Source of the DNA: Pseudomonas persica
GTDB taxonomy: Bacteria > Pseudomonadota > Gammaproteobacteria > Pseudomonadales > Pseudomonadaceae
Direction: 5' to 3'
Assembly (NCBI RefSeq): GCF_900291015.1
Contig: NZ_OLKL01000047.1
Span: 89,489 to 153,488 of the forward strand
Length of the DNA stretch: 64,000 bases
A program made the translations under genes and the position numbers. How positions within the stretch are numbered: the stretch's first letter is position 1; each line of letters opens with the position of its first letter. The notes beneath the pieces were generated by a model. That model ran no database searches and was not told where the DNA came from. It saw only the letters and a program-made list of their open reading frames with translations. Below, piece after piece: positions 6,773 through 15,823 of the stretch.

Positions 6773-8119
6773 TCAACGCACCAGGCAAGGCCGCTTGTTA
6801 TCGAAGCTCCACCCCGGAATCAGGAACTGCATCGCCACGCTGTCATCCCGCGCGCCCAAGCCCATGTTGCGGTAGCACTCATGGGCCTTGGCCAGCTGAT
6901 CTTCATCCAGCTCCACCCCCAGCCCCGGCCGCGCTGGCACACGTACGTGCCCGTCGACGATGCGCAGCGGCTCGCGGCTCAGGCGCTGGCCGTCCTGCCA
7001 GATCCAGTGGGTGTCGATCGCAGTGATTTCACCCGGCGCCGCAGCCGCCACCTGGGTGAACATTGCCAGCGAAATATCGAAGTGGTTGTTGGAATGCGAA
7101 CCCCAGGTCAGCCCCCAGTCGTTGCACATCTGCGCCACCCGTACCGAACCCTGCAAGGTCCAGAAGTGCGGGTCGGCCAGCGGGATGTCCACCGACTGCA
7201 ACTGGATCGCATGGCCCATCTGCCGCCAATCGGTGGCGATCATGTTGGTGGCGGTGGGCAAGCCGGTGGCACGGCGAAACTCGGCCATCACCTCACGGCC
7301 CGAGTAACCGTTCTCGGCACCGCACGGGTCCTCGGCGTAGGCCAGCACATCGTGCTTGTCGCGGCACAGGGCAATGGCCTCCTTCAATGACCAGGCACCA
7401 TTCGGGTCGAGGGTAATGCGCGCTTCGGGGAAGCGTTCGGCCAGGGCCGTTACCGCTTCCATCTCCGCCTCGCCGCGCAACACCCCGCCCTTGAGCTTGA
7501 AGTCGCTGAAGCCATAGCGCGCCTTGGCGGCCTCGGCCAGGCGCACCACCGCGTCCGGGGTCAGGGCCTTTTCGTGGCGCAGGCGCAACCAGTCGTCATC
7601 GGCATCGGTTTCGCTGCGGTAGGCCAGGTCGGTCTGCTGACGGTCGCCGATGTAGAACAGGTAACCGAGCATCTTCACCGCCTCGCGCTGCTGCCCCTCG
7701 CCGAGCAGTGCAGCCATCGGCACGTTCAGGTGCTGGCCAAGCAGGTCAAGCAGCGCCGACTCGATGGCCGTCACTGCATGCACGGTGATGCGCAGGTCGA
7801 AGGTCTGCAGGCCGCGACCAGCCGAATCACGGTTGGCGAAGGTCTGGCGCATGGCATTGAGCACGCGCTGGTAATGACCGATCGGCTGGCCGACCACCAG
7901 GCTGCGGGCGTCTTCCAGGGTCTGGCGAATCTTCTCGCCGCCGGGCACCTCGCCCAGCCCGGTATTGCCGGCGCTGTCACGCAGCACCACCACATTGCGG
8001 GTGAAGAACGGGCCATGGGCGCCACTGAGGTTGAGCAGCATGCTGTCGTGGCCGGCGACGGGGATCACGCGCAGATCTGTGACCACAGGGGTACTGGAAT
8101 GAAGGGGCTGCATGTTCAT
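6773..8119 (-). CDS. gudD: Glucarate dehydratase
   Basis: This enolase-superfamily enzyme converts D-glucarate to 5-keto-4-deoxy-D-glucarate, the first step of glucarate breakdown toward 2-oxoglutarate. The 448-residue length is normal for GudD. Visible motifs are the base pair in DFKLKGG, the metal ligands in DPNGAW and YAEDPCG, and GSHSNNHFD, which carries the catalytic histidine of this subgroup. I start at the ATG at 8119 (MNMQPLHSS), which gives the family's N-terminus; an upstream in-frame extension overlaps the end of gudP and is not plausible. The gene lies 19 bases after gudP on the same strand, forming an uptake-and-breakdown operon, and the GntR regulator stands divergently at the other end. 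Confidence 0.95.
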   Translation of the reverse strand: MNMQPLHSSTPVVTDLRVIPVAGHDSMLLNLSGAHGPFFTRNVVVLRDSAGNTGLGEVPGGEKIRQTLEDARSLVVGQPIGHYQRVLNAMRQTFANRDSAGRGLQTFDLRITVHAVTAIESALLDLLGQHLNVPMAALLGEGQQREAVKMLGYLFYIGDRQQTDLAYRSETDADDDWLRLRHEKALTPDAVVRLAEAAKARYGFSDFKLKGGVLRGEAEMEAVTALAERFPEARITLDPNGAWSLKEAIALCRDKHDVLAYAEDPCGAENGYSGREVMAEFRRATGLPTATNMIATDWRQMGHAIQLQSVDIPLADPHFWTLQGSVRVAQMCNDWGLTWGSHSNNHFDISLAMFTQVAAAAPGEITAIDTHWIWQDGQRLSREPLRIVDGHVRVPARPGLGVELDEDQLAKAHECYRNMGLGARDDSVAMQFLIPGWSFDNKRPCLVR

Positions 8120-8138
8120 GGTTGTTGTCTCGCAGTCA

Positions 8139-9491
8139 TCAGTGGCTCTGGCCCAGGGCCGAAGAGGCCTTGAGGTCATCGGAAGGGGCACCCTTTGGGC
8201 GAGTGCGTACGAAGAAGATGGCAATGGCCGCCAGCACCGAGGTCACCGCCAGGCCGTACAGGCCACCCTGGATCGAGCCGGTCTGTTGCTCCAGCAGGCC
8301 AAAGGTGGTGGGGGCGACGAAGCCGCCGAGGTTGCCGACCGAGTTGATCAATGCGATCACCGCAGCGGCGATGCGGGCATCCAGGTAGCCCTGCGGGATC
8401 GGCCAGAACAGTGACGAGGCCGACTTGAAACCGATAGCCGCGAAGCACACCGCGACAAAGGCGAACACTGGCCCACCCGTAGTGGACATGAACATGCCGA
8501 TGGCAGCGATCACCAGCGCACCTGCGACCCAGGCCTGCTGGAACCTCCAGCGCGCCGAGCCAGCAGCGAAGGCATACATGGCCAGGATCGAGATCAGCCA
8601 CGGGATCGAGTTGAAGAAGCCAACCTGAAGGTCGCTGAGGTCGCCCATGCGCTTGATGATGCTCGGCAGCCAGAAGGTGGCGGCGTAGATGGTCAGCTGG
8701 ATGCAGAAGTAGATCAGGCAGAACAGCAGGATCTGACGGTCCTTGAGCAGGCTCAAGGGCGATGGCCTGACCGCACCGACGGCTTCGCGCTCAAGCTGCT
8801 CATGATCGATGGCGGCCACCAGCGCCTCCTGCTCGACCTGACTCAGCCACTTGGCTTCCTGCGGCCTGGAGTCAAGCCAGAAGAACACGAAGAAGCACAG
8901 CGTCACCGAGGCCATGCCTTCGATGAACAGCATCCACTGCCAGCCATGCATGCCCAGCCCCTGGATCTGCATCAGCGCACCGGCCAGCGGCCCGGAAATC
9001 AGCGACGCCAATGCCGAACCACTGAGGAAGATGGCAATCGCCTTGCCGCGCTCGGCGGCTGGCAGCCAGCGGGTGAAGTAGTAGATCACCCCGGGGAAGA
9101 AGCCCGCTTCGGCCACACCGAGCAGAAAGCGCAGCACATAGAACTGGGTTTCGGTCTGCACGAAGGCCATGGCCGTGGCCACCAGGCCCCAGGTGAACAT
9201 GATGCGGGTCAGCCACAGCCGTGCACCGACCTTCTGCAGCAGCATGTTCGAGGGCACTTCGAACAGCGCGTAGCCGATGAAGAACAGGCCGGCGCCAAAA
9301 CCATAGGCCGCGGCACTGATGCCCAGGTCGCTTTCCAGATGCGGGCGGACGAAGCCGATGTTGACGCGGTCGAGGTAGTTGACGATGAACATGATGACGA
9401 ACAGCGGCAGGACGTGGCGCTTGACCTTGGCCACGGCGCTGACCAGGGCGTCGCCGTCATTCCGGGCAGACGGAGCGAGGGTATCGTTCAC
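8139..9491 (-). CDS. gudP: D-glucarate/galactarate MFS transporter
   Basis: A 450-residue inner-membrane symporter of the major facilitator superfamily, anion:cation symporter branch. It has 12 predicted helices, the family motif NYLDRVNIGF in helix 1 and LGVAEAGFFPGVIYY in helix 4. Being first in an operon with gudD and divergent from a FadR-type regulator, it most likely imports D-glucarate and perhaps galactarate. The GTG at 9491 (VNDTLAPSARN) has GGGAGA eight to nine bases upstream; the longer frame upstream runs into the operator region and is rejected. A dicarboxylate-sugar relative is the only real alternative. Confidence 0.9.
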   Translation of the reverse strand: MNDTLAPSARNDGDALVSAVAKVKRHVLPLFVIMFIVNYLDRVNIGFVRPHLESDLGISAAAYGFGAGLFFIGYALFEVPSNMLLQKVGARLWLTRIMFTWGLVATAMAFVQTETQFYVLRFLLGVAEAGFFPGVIYYFTRWLPAAERGKAIAIFLSGSALASLISGPLAGALMQIQGLGMHGWQWMLFIEGMASVTLCFFVFFWLDSRPQEAKWLSQVEQEALVAAIDHEQLEREAVGAVRPSPLSLLKDRQILLFCLIYFCIQLTIYAATFWLPSIIKRMGDLSDLQVGFFNSIPWLISILAMYAFAAGSARWRFQQAWVAGALVIAAIGMFMSTTGGPVFAFVAVCFAAIGFKSASSLFWPIPQGYLDARIAAAVIALINSVGNLGGFVAPTTFGLLEQQTGSIQGGLYGLAVTSVLAAIAIFFVRTRPKGAPSDDLKASSALGQSH

Positions 9492-9572
9492 TTGCGGATC
9501 TCCCACTAATTGTTTTTGTGCGGGTCGAGGTTGTCTGACATGACAGTGGGGAGGAGCATATGCGCAGCGCAG

Positions 9573-9583
9573 TTGTACGACAA
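9573..9583 (-). promoter_or_regulatory. FadR/GntR-type operator near the gudP promoter
   Basis: TTGTACGACAA is a perfect dyad that fits the FadR-subfamily consensus TNGTNNNACNA. It lies 82 bases upstream of the gudP start. It is the exact reverse complement of the site at 9718-9728 beside the regulator gene. Confidence 0.7.
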
Positions 9584-9717
9584 GATCAACAACAGCGGGG
9601 AAAACCCAAAATACAAGCAATCACTACGAAGATATGCTTCTATCTTTCAAGAACAGCCAAGCTAAGCGCTGGCTTGGCCACCGGAAAAATCGGCAAAAAA
9701 TATTTTGGTCGTTTAAC

Positions 9718-9728
9718 TTGTCGTACAA
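9718..9728 (+). promoter_or_regulatory. FadR/GntR-type operator just upstream of the regulator gene
   Basis: TTGTCGTACAA, within the longer dyad ACTTGTCGTACAAGT (9716-9730), fits TNGTNNNACNA. It ends 23 bases before the regulator ATG, so binding would probably block its own expression. Confidence 0.7.
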
Positions 9729-9751
9729 GTACAACAAAAACGGATTACACC

Positions 9752-10453
9752 ATGGACACTGAACAAGCCCATAAACGCGGGCACAGCCGCGCCCATGACC
9801 TGGTCTCCAGCCTGACCCAACAGATTTTGCTGGGCACCTTCAAGCCAGGCGACAAGTTGCCCTCGGAGAACACCCTGGTACGCGAGCACGGGGTCAGCCG
9901 TACCGTGGTCCGCGAGGCTCTGTCGAAATTGCAGGCCTCGGGGCTGGTGGAGCCACGCCACGGTATCGGTACATTCGTGATGGAGCGCCAGGCCCAGGCC
10001 GGCCTGCGCATCGCTGCGGAAAGCGCGGCGAATGTGCGCGACCTGCTGGAACTGCGCATCGGCCTGGAAGGCCAGGCCGCCGCTCTGGCCGCGCTACGCC
10101 GTGACGAGGGGCACCTGACGCGCATGCGCCAGGCGCTGGATGACTACCAGGACCTGGCCGCCGCCGGCGACAGCTGCATCGAGGCCGACCGGCGCTTTCA
10201 CCTGTTGATTGCCGAGGCCACTGGCAACCTGTACTTCACTGAAATGCTGTTGCACCTAGGCAACGGCCTGATCCCGCGCAACCGCATGGCCCTGGCCGAA
10301 CGCAGCGGGGCGAAGCTGGCGCGGCAGGCGTACCTGGCCAACCTCGAGCACGAGGCGATCCTCAATGCCATCCGCCGGCAGGACCCGGACGCGGCGCGGG
10401 CGGCGGTGTGCCTGCACCTGTCCAATAGCCGTGACCGGTTGTTGCCGGACTAG
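9752..10453 (+). CDS. FadR-subfamily GntR transcriptional regulator of the glucarate genes
   Basis: The 233-residue protein has an N-terminal winged helix with the GntR signature (GDKLPSENTLVREHGVSR, then TVVREALSKLQASGLVE) and a helical FCD effector domain from about residue 85 (LLELRIGLEGQAA, with FHLLIAEATGN). The ATG at 9752 is chosen because the upstream in-frame sequence contains the operators. Divergent placement from gudP-gudD, with two matching operators in the 260-base spacer, makes it the likely local regulator, released by glucarate or a product. Effector and sign of control are inferred from family habit. Confidence 0.88.
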   Translation: MDTEQAHKRGHSRAHDLVSSLTQQILLGTFKPGDKLPSENTLVREHGVSRTVVREALSKLQASGLVEPRHGIGTFVMERQAQAGLRIAAESAANVRDLLELRIGLEGQAAALAALRRDEGHLTRMRQALDDYQDLAAAGDSCIEADRRFHLLIAEATGNLYFTEMLLHLGNGLIPRNRMALAERSGAKLARQAYLANLEHEAILNAIRRQDPDAARAAVCLHLSNSRDRLLPD

Positions 10454-10477
10454 GGGCCGCTGCGCAGCCCCCGGCCA

Positions 10478-11488
10478 TTACCAGGTCAAGCAGATCTTGC
10501 CGAAATGCCGGTTGCTCTCCTGGTAGCGGAAAGCCTCGACGATCTGCTCCAGCTCGAAATGCTTGTCCACCACCGGCCGCAGGCCGTTGGCATCGATCGC
10601 CCGCACCATCGCCTGCTGCTGGGCGCGGCTGCCCACCAGCACGCCTTGCAGGCGAATCTGCCGCACCAGCGCCTGCACCAGCGGCAACTGCCCGGCCACG
10701 CCGGTGAGGATGCCGATCAGCGACACATGCCCACCAATGCGCGTGGCGATCATCGATTGCTCCAGCGTCGCCGGGCCACCCACTTCAATCACATGGTCGA
10801 CGCCGCGGTTGCCGGTCAGCTCGCGCACTTTCTCCCCCCAGGCCGGGGTGCTCTTGTAGTTGATCAGGTGGTCGGCACCCAGGGCCTTCAGGCGTTCCAG
10901 CTTGGCGTCGCTGGACGAGGTGGCGATCACCGTCGCACCGGCCAGCTTGGCAAACTGCAAGGCGAAGATCGACACACCACCGGTGCCCTGCACCAGTACC
11001 GTATTGCCGGGTTTGAGGTGGTCGTCGCTCATCAACGCACGCCAGGCCGTGAGACCGGCCGTGGTCAGCGTGGCAGCTTCAGCGTGGCTGAAACCCTTGG
11101 GCGCCAGGGTGAACGCGGTGGTGCGAGCGGTGACCTGTTCACGGGCGTAACCATCGATACCGTCGCCGGGCACCCTGGCGAAGCCTTCGACATTGGCCTG
11201 GCCGTCGAGCCAGTCGGGGAAGAAGGTACTGACCACATTGTCGCCGACCTGGAACTCGGTGACGCCGCTCCCCACCGCGACCACTTCGCCAGCGCCATCG
11301 GCCATGGGGATGCGCCGCTCGCTCGGGCCCCACATGCCGCTGACCACGGCGAAATCGTGGTAGTTGAGGGAGCTGGCGTGCAGGCGCACCGTGATCTCGC
11401 CGGCCTGGGGCGCGGAAGCCTCGCTGGTGCCGACTTCGACCTTGTCGTAGCCGCCACCGGGTTGTACGTAGATGGCCTTGCTAGTCAT
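10478..11488 (-). CDS. NAD(P)-dependent medium-chain reductase (quinone-oxidoreductase/alcohol-dehydrogenase-like)
   Basis: The 336-residue protein has the GroES-like fold at the start (SSLNYHDFAVVSG near residue 40) and a Rossmann domain (VLVQGTGGVSIFALQFAKLA near 165, then GADHLINYK). The zinc-site histidine and cysteine of true alcohol dehydrogenases (GHE motif) are absent; NYHDF and the A-D-G-A-G-E-V-V stretch fit the zinc-free quinone reductase and enoyl-reductase side of the family. Substrate is unknown. The gene is convergent with the GntR regulator gene, 24 bases apart, and is followed upstream by a REP pair, so it is probably a single unit. Confidence 0.8.
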   Translation of the reverse strand: MTSKAIYVQPGGGYDKVEVGTSEASAPQAGEITVRLHASSLNYHDFAVVSGMWGPSERRIPMADGAGEVVAVGSGVTEFQVGDNVVSTFFPDWLDGQANVEGFARVPGDGIDGYAREQVTARTTAFTLAPKGFSHAEAATLTTAGLTAWRALMSDDHLKPGNTVLVQGTGGVSIFALQFAKLAGATVIATSSSDAKLERLKALGADHLINYKSTPAWGEKVRELTGNRGVDHVIEVGGPATLEQSMIATRIGGHVSLIGILTGVAGQLPLVQALVRQIRLQGVLVGSRAQQQAMVRAIDANGLRPVVDKHFELEQIVEAFRYQESNRHFGKICLTW

Positions 11489-11536
11489 GTATGAGTCTCC
11501 ATTCAGGGAAAATATTGGGGTTCAGCATAGACAGGT

Positions 11537-11634
11537 CCGGCCTCTTCGCGGGTGAACCCGCTCCCACAGGTTGAGTGCTGGACTTGAGCTCGGCGCGGTC
11601 CCTGTGGGAGCGGGTTTACCCACGAAGAGGCCCG
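11537..11634. repeat. Inverted REP pair
   Basis: CCGGCCTCTTCGCGGGTGAA at the left and its inverted partner CCTGTGGGAGCGGGTTTACC at the right enclose about 30 bases. It lies between the reductase start and the HAD gene end. Confidence 0.85.
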
Positions 11635-11652
11635 CACAGGCGACACAAAAAC

Positions 11653-12243
11653 TCAGCCCAGCATCACCTTCAATGCCCGGCAATCGGCCGCATGCCAATC
11701 CGCCAGCTCCGGCCACGGATTGTCTGGCAGGTTCACCAGCACCGTGCGCGCCCCCGCGGCCCGCCCACAGTCCAGGTCAAACCGGTAATCCCCCACCATC
11801 ACCAGCTCACCCGGCGCCACGCCCCAGGCCTTGGCAATCTTCAGCAGCCCATCCGGGCTAGGCTTGGGCGCCGCTTCGTCACGCCCGAGAATATGCTCCA
11901 CCGGGAAGCAGTCCGCCAGGCCGATGGCCTCCAGCGTCACATGCGCCAATTCGCGGGCATTGCGGGTCAGAATGCCCAATCGGCAACCACGCTCGGCCAA
12001 TTCGCGCACCAGTTCCACCGCCCCGCTGGCCGCCGTGGAGGCAACCGCCAGGTCGCGCTCGTGCTCCAGCAGCCAGGCATGCTTGGCCGCCGCTTCGTCC
12101 GCTGGCAAGGCCGCCAGATGGGTGAGGATGTCGTGCTCGGTCGGGATATCCAGCGCCACGCGGATGGCGGCAAAATCGTGCACGGCCACGGTCAGGGTGC
12201 CGTCCATGTCGAACACCCAGTTGCGCACCTCGCCCAGGCTCAT
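11653..12243 (-). CDS. HAD-superfamily hydrolase (phosphatase)
   Basis: A 196-residue soluble hydrolase of the haloacid dehalogenase superfamily. Motif I is FDMDGTLT near residue 12, with the nucleophile aspartate, motif II is the T of GILTRNA, and motifs III and IV appear in KPSPDGLLKI and MVGDYRFD. The helical cap sits between motifs I and II, as in phosphoglycolate-phosphatase-like members. Its ATG overlaps the tesB stop codon as ATGA, so the two are co-translated. The substrate cannot be told from the sequence; the longer upstream frame is discarded because it would overlap tesB by 40 bases. Confidence 0.85.
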   Translation of the reverse strand: MSLGEVRNWVFDMDGTLTVAVHDFAAIRVALDIPTEHDILTHLAALPADEAAAKHAWLLEHERDLAVASTAASGAVELVRELAERGCRLGILTRNARELAHVTLEAIGLADCFPVEHILGRDEAAPKPSPDGLLKIAKAWGVAPGELVMVGDYRFDLDCGRAAGARTVLVNLPDNPWPELADWHAADCRALKVMLG

Positions 12244-13109
12244 GCCCAGTCCTTGCGATGACGAATCAGGCCTTCCTGGCACGACGACGCCACCAGTTGC
12301 CCAGCCTGGTTGAAGATGTTGCCGCGGCAGAAGCCACGGGCATTACCCGCCCAAGGGCTGTCGGTGGCGTACAGCAGCCACTCGTCGGCACGCAGGTTGC
12401 CGTGGAACCACAGCGAATGGTCGAGGCTGGCGATCTGCATGTCACGCTGCCATACCGATTTGCCATGGGGCAGCAACGAAGTGGTCAGCAGGCCGAAGTC
12501 CGAGGCGTAGGCCAGCATGTATTTGTGCAGGGCGGGGATATCGGGCAGGGTGCCATCGGCGCGGAACCAGGCGTACTTCACCGGGTCGCCAGGCTTGGCA
12601 TTGAACGGGTCGCGCTCGGTGACCGGGCGGATCTCGATCGGCTTGGCGCACAGCACCTTGTCGCGAATGCGCTCGGGCAACTGGTCGGCCATGGCCCGGG
12701 CCAGCTCGACTTCAGTGGGCAGGTTCTCCGGGCCGACCACCTCGGGCATCCGTGCCTGGTGTTCGAAACCTTCCTCGTCGTACTGGAACGAAGCGCTGCA
12801 GGTGAAGATGGGCTGGCCCTTCTGAATCGCCGTCACCCGCCGGGTGCTGAAGCTGCCGCCATCGCGCACGCGGTCCACCGAATACACCACCGGCAGGCTG
12901 GCATCGCCAGGGCGCAGGAAGTAGCCGTGCAACGAATGCACATGGCGTGCATCCTCGACCGTCTGGCTGGCCGCCGACAACGACTGGCCCAGTACCTGCC
13001 CGCCGTACAGCTGGCGGAAGCCCAGGTCCTGGCTACGCCCGCGGAACAGGTTCTCCTCGATGGACTCGAGGCTCAACAGGTCGACCAGGTCGTCCAACAC
13101 ATGACTCAT
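12240..13109 (-). CDS. tesB: Acyl-CoA thioesterase II
   Basis: TesB hydrolyses medium- and long-chain acyl-CoA to free acid and CoA. The 289-residue product has the double hotdog layout: the first half with YGGQVLGQSLSAAS and HSLHGYFLRPGD, the second with YMLAYASDFGLL and SLDHSLWFHG. The aspartate and threonine/glutamine residues used in E. coli TesB lie in these blocks. It heads a two-gene unit with the HAD phosphatase (overlap of four bases). Confidence 0.92.
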   Translation of the reverse strand: MSHVLDDLVDLLSLESIEENLFRGRSQDLGFRQLYGGQVLGQSLSAASQTVEDARHVHSLHGYFLRPGDASLPVVYSVDRVRDGGSFSTRRVTAIQKGQPIFTCSASFQYDEEGFEHQARMPEVVGPENLPTEVELARAMADQLPERIRDKVLCAKPIEIRPVTERDPFNAKPGDPVKYAWFRADGTLPDIPALHKYMLAYASDFGLLTTSLLPHGKSVWQRDMQIASLDHSLWFHGNLRADEWLLYATDSPWAGNARGFCRGNIFNQAGQLVASSCQEGLIRHRKDWA

Positions 13110-13121
13110 CGGGGGTTCTCC

Positions 13122-13146
13122 GTAGGAGCGAGCCTTGCTCGCGATG
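13122..13146. repeat. Short palindromic repeat of the GTAGGAGCGAGCCTTGCTCGCG type
   Basis: GCGAG CCTTG CTCGC forms a small stem in the spacer upstream of tesB. Its flank (GTAGGAGC) resembles a second Pseudomonas REP family, distinct from the CGGGTTTACCCG kind used elsewhere in the window. Single copy here. Confidence 0.5.
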
Positions 13147-13256
13147 CGCCGCCCTGGCGGCGCTCGATCTCACAGGCGCCTAGCATGTTGCGGCTAGCGC
13201 CTTCCAATTGGGAAATAATACAGCGTTTGTCATTCGCGCCGGGCATGACCATGCAT

Positions 13257-13826
13257 TCAGGCGCGCAGGGTACGCTCCCAGCGTGCGCGGTCGATGCGGT
13301 ACAGCACATGCGGGCGCAGCGGGTGCCCCACGGGCAGGCGAGGATGTTCGAAACTGCCGTTCAGGTCCTGCTGCATACCGATGGCCTGCATGACCTTCTG
13401 CGAGGGCAGGTTGCTCTCGCTAGTGAACGACACCACCTCTTCCAGGCGCAATTGGGCGAAAGCACAGCGCAGGCAGGTCCACGCCGCCTCACTGGCAAAA
13501 CCCAGGCCCCAGTGGCGACGTGCCAGGCGCCAGCCGATTTCCACCGCCGGCGTAAAATCGGCATCGAACCCCACATGCAACAACCCGGTCATGCCGATGA
13601 AGGCACCGCTGTCCTTGCGCTCCAGGGCCCACAGGCCAAAGCCGTACTCATTGAAATGCCCGCGCACGCGGCCGATCAGCGCAGCTGCCTCCAGGCGCGT
13701 CAGCGGCGCCGGGAAGTAGCGCATCACCTGCGGGTCGGCACACAGTGCAGCGAACTCGCGCAGGTCGTCGTCGTGCCATTGGCGCAGCTGCAGTCGTGCG
13801 CTTTCCAGTTGCAGGATAGGGGTCAT
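13257..13826 (-). CDS. GNAT-family N-acetyltransferase (RimJ/RimL-like)
   Basis: The 189-residue protein begins with LESARLQLRQWHDDDL, the usual strand of RimJ/RimL-type acetyltransferases. It carries IGWRLARRHWGLGFASEA (acetyl-CoA loop, R-x-x-W-G-x-G) near residue 95 and NLPSQKVMQAIGM near 140. Such proteins acetylate protein N-termini or small amines; the target is unknown. No partner gene is close by. Confidence 0.85.
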   Translation of the reverse strand: MTPILQLESARLQLRQWHDDDLREFAALCADPQVMRYFPAPLTRLEAAALIGRVRGHFNEYGFGLWALERKDSGAFIGMTGLLHVGFDADFTPAVEIGWRLARRHWGLGFASEAAWTCLRCAFAQLRLEEVVSFTSESNLPSQKVMQAIGMQQDLNGSFEHPRLPVGHPLRPHVLYRIDRARWERTLRA

Positions 13827-14005
13827 CGGGCGTGCTCCGGTTTTACCGTCTTGCAGTTTACAGCGTAGGCGCGGGTGCGGGTTTCACCCAGCCGGCGCAC
13901 CCAAATGCAATTTTCACATGCCCTTCACCACCGCCCGACAGGCCACTTGGCAGGATGCATGCCATCACCGCCGCGCCAGCCGCGACCCTGCCAACGGAGC
14001 AACGC

Positions 14006-14698
14006 ATGCTATCGAGCAACACCCTGGGGCACCCTGCCATCCACGCCCGGCGCAAGCGACGCCTGACCCGCAAAACCCTCGGTGCCACCCTTGGCCTGTG
14101 CATGGTCGTGGCGGCGTTGAGCACCTGGCTGGCGACGAGGACGCACATCGTGGACCTTGGCAACGAACAACAATTGAGTGACAGCGGCCTGCTGCAGGAC
14201 TGGGCCGACGGTGCGGTGCTCGTGCTGATCCGCCACGCCGAGCGCTGCGACAGCGCCCCCGGCCCATGCCTGGACGACCCCACCGGTATCACCGTAGCCG
14301 GCAGCCAGGCCGCCGACCACGTTGGCCAAGGGCTGCACCAGTTGGGCCTGAACAACGCCGATATGCTCAGCAGCCCGAAACTGCGCACACGGCAAACCGC
14401 GCATTTCATCCTTGGCCAGGCGGTGGCCAGTGAAGACTGGCTGGAAAACTGTGACAGCCAGTTCGCCAGCGAAGCACTGGCACACAAACGGCCGGGGCAC
14501 AACCTGGTGCTGGTGACCCACAACGGTTGCATCGATCATCTTGCCCGCCAGCAGAACGTTGCGGGTGGCGAGCGTGAGAGTGGCTATGCCAGTGCGCTGT
14601 TCGTTTCGGTGGACGGCAATGGCAAGGCGCGCATCCTCGGCCGCCTGAACGAACCGGACTGGCAACGGGTGCTGGCCAGTACCACGAAACAGCACTGA
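14006..14698 (+). CDS. Membrane-anchored histidine phosphatase family protein
   Basis: The 230-residue product has one transmembrane helix near residues 28-45 (LGATLGLCMVVAALSTWLA) and then a phosphoglycerate-mutase-like domain facing the periplasm. The catalytic RHAE (LVLIRHAERCD) lies near residue 75 and the second catalytic histidine is in LVLVTHNGCID near 170. The layout resembles Ais/PmrG-type phosphatases, which act on lipid A or LPS heptose phosphate; that role is only a suggestion. ATG 14006 has GGAG seven bases upstream. It is monocistronic. Confidence 0.8.
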   Translation: MLSSNTLGHPAIHARRKRRLTRKTLGATLGLCMVVAALSTWLATRTHIVDLGNEQQLSDSGLLQDWADGAVLVLIRHAERCDSAPGPCLDDPTGITVAGSQAADHVGQGLHQLGLNNADMLSSPKLRTRQTAHFILGQAVASEDWLENCDSQFASEALAHKRPGHNLVLVTHNGCIDHLARQQNVAGGERESGYASALFVSVDGNGKARILGRLNEPDWQRVLASTTKQH

Positions 14699-14819
14699 CA
14701 CCGCTCCTGCCTGCCAGGGCAACTGCCTTGCGCTACCTGTTCTGGCTTGCCAGCGATCGGGCAGCAAAGCTGCCCCGGCCATGGCAAGATCAGCACTGGC
14801 CCCGATTGCGACCCCACTC

Positions 14820-15734
14820 ATGCCGTTGCCGCTGATCTACCACGAAGACTACAGCCCGGAGTTCCCCGCCGAACACCGCTTCCCGATGGACAAGTTCCGC
14901 CTGCTGCACGACCACTTGATCGACAGCGGACTGACCACCGACCAGGCCCTGCTGCGCCCGGACATCTGCCCCAACGACATCCTCGCCCTGGCCCACGACC
15001 GCAGCTACATCGAGCGCTACATGAACGGCGATCTGTCGCGCGAGGACCAGCGCCGCCTCGGCCTGCCCTGGAGCGAGGCCCTGGCCCGGCGTACCGTGCG
15101 CGCCGTAGGCGGCTCGCTGCTGAGCGCCGAGATGGCGCTGCAGCACGGCATCGCCTGCCACCTTGCCGGCGGCACTCACCACGCCCATTACGACCACCCT
15201 GCCGGCTTCTGCATCTTCAACGACCTGGCCGTGATCAGCCACTACCTGCTGGAGGCTGGCCGGGTACACCGGGTACTGATCTTCGACTGCGATGTGCATC
15301 AGGGTGACGGCACCGCGCGCATCCTGCACGACACACCAGACGCCATCACCGTGTCGCTGCACTGCGAACAGAACTTCCCGGCGCGCAAGGCGCAAAGCGA
15401 TTGGGACATCCCCCTGCCCCGCGGCATGGGTGACATGGCCTACCTGAAGGTGGTGGACGACGCCCTCAACTACCTGCTGCCGCTCTATCGGCCCGACCTG
15501 GTGCTGTATGACGCCGGGGTCGATGTGCACAAGGACGACGCCCTGGGCTATCTGCAACTGACCGATGCAGGCGTTGCCGCCCGTGACGAGGCGGTGCTGC
15601 GCCACTGCCTGGGCCGCGACATCCCGGTGGTGGGCGTGATCGGCGGTGGCTACAGCAAGGACCGCGCAGCCCTGGCCAGGCGCCACGGCCTCCTTCATCA
15701 CAGCGCGGCACGCGTCATCGGTTGTTCACAATGA
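14820..15734 (+). CDS. Histone-deacetylase-superfamily amidohydrolase
   Basis: The 304-residue enzyme belongs to the zinc-dependent acetoin-utilisation/deacetylase superfamily. Visible are the His-His dyad in GGTHHAHYDHPAG, the zinc ligands in FDCDVHQGDGT, and DAGVDVHKDDALG plus GGGYSKD near the end. Bacterial members remove acetyl groups from small amines or proteins. The ATG at 14820 gives the usual start PLIYHEDYSPEFPAEHR. The spacer to the next gene is about 150 bases. No functional partner is seen next to it. Confidence 0.85.
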   Translation: MPLPLIYHEDYSPEFPAEHRFPMDKFRLLHDHLIDSGLTTDQALLRPDICPNDILALAHDRSYIERYMNGDLSREDQRRLGLPWSEALARRTVRAVGGSLLSAEMALQHGIACHLAGGTHHAHYDHPAGFCIFNDLAVISHYLLEAGRVHRVLIFDCDVHQGDGTARILHDTPDAITVSLHCEQNFPARKAQSDWDIPLPRGMGDMAYLKVVDDALNYLLPLYRPDLVLYDAGVDVHKDDALGYLQLTDAGVAARDEAVLRHCLGRDIPVVGVIGGGYSKDRAALARRHGLLHHSAARVIGCSQ

Positions 15735-15804
15735 CTGTGGAACCGCTTGTGGATAACCTGCGGGAAAGGCGCTGCAGCCCTTTACAGGCAAGGCCTGCAG
15801 AGAT

Positions 15805-15823
15805 CTGATCATTTTTTGATCAG
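15805..15823. promoter_or_regulatory. Dyad upstream of the YhiN-like flavoprotein gene
   Basis: CTGATCA TTTTT TGATCAG is a 7-bp perfect inverted repeat. A likely -10 box TAGAAT (15847-15852) follows about 24 bases later, so a protein bound here would touch the -35 region. It is not a perfect Anr box (TTGAT-N4-ATCAA). A small hairpin with no protein is also possible. Confidence 0.35.
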
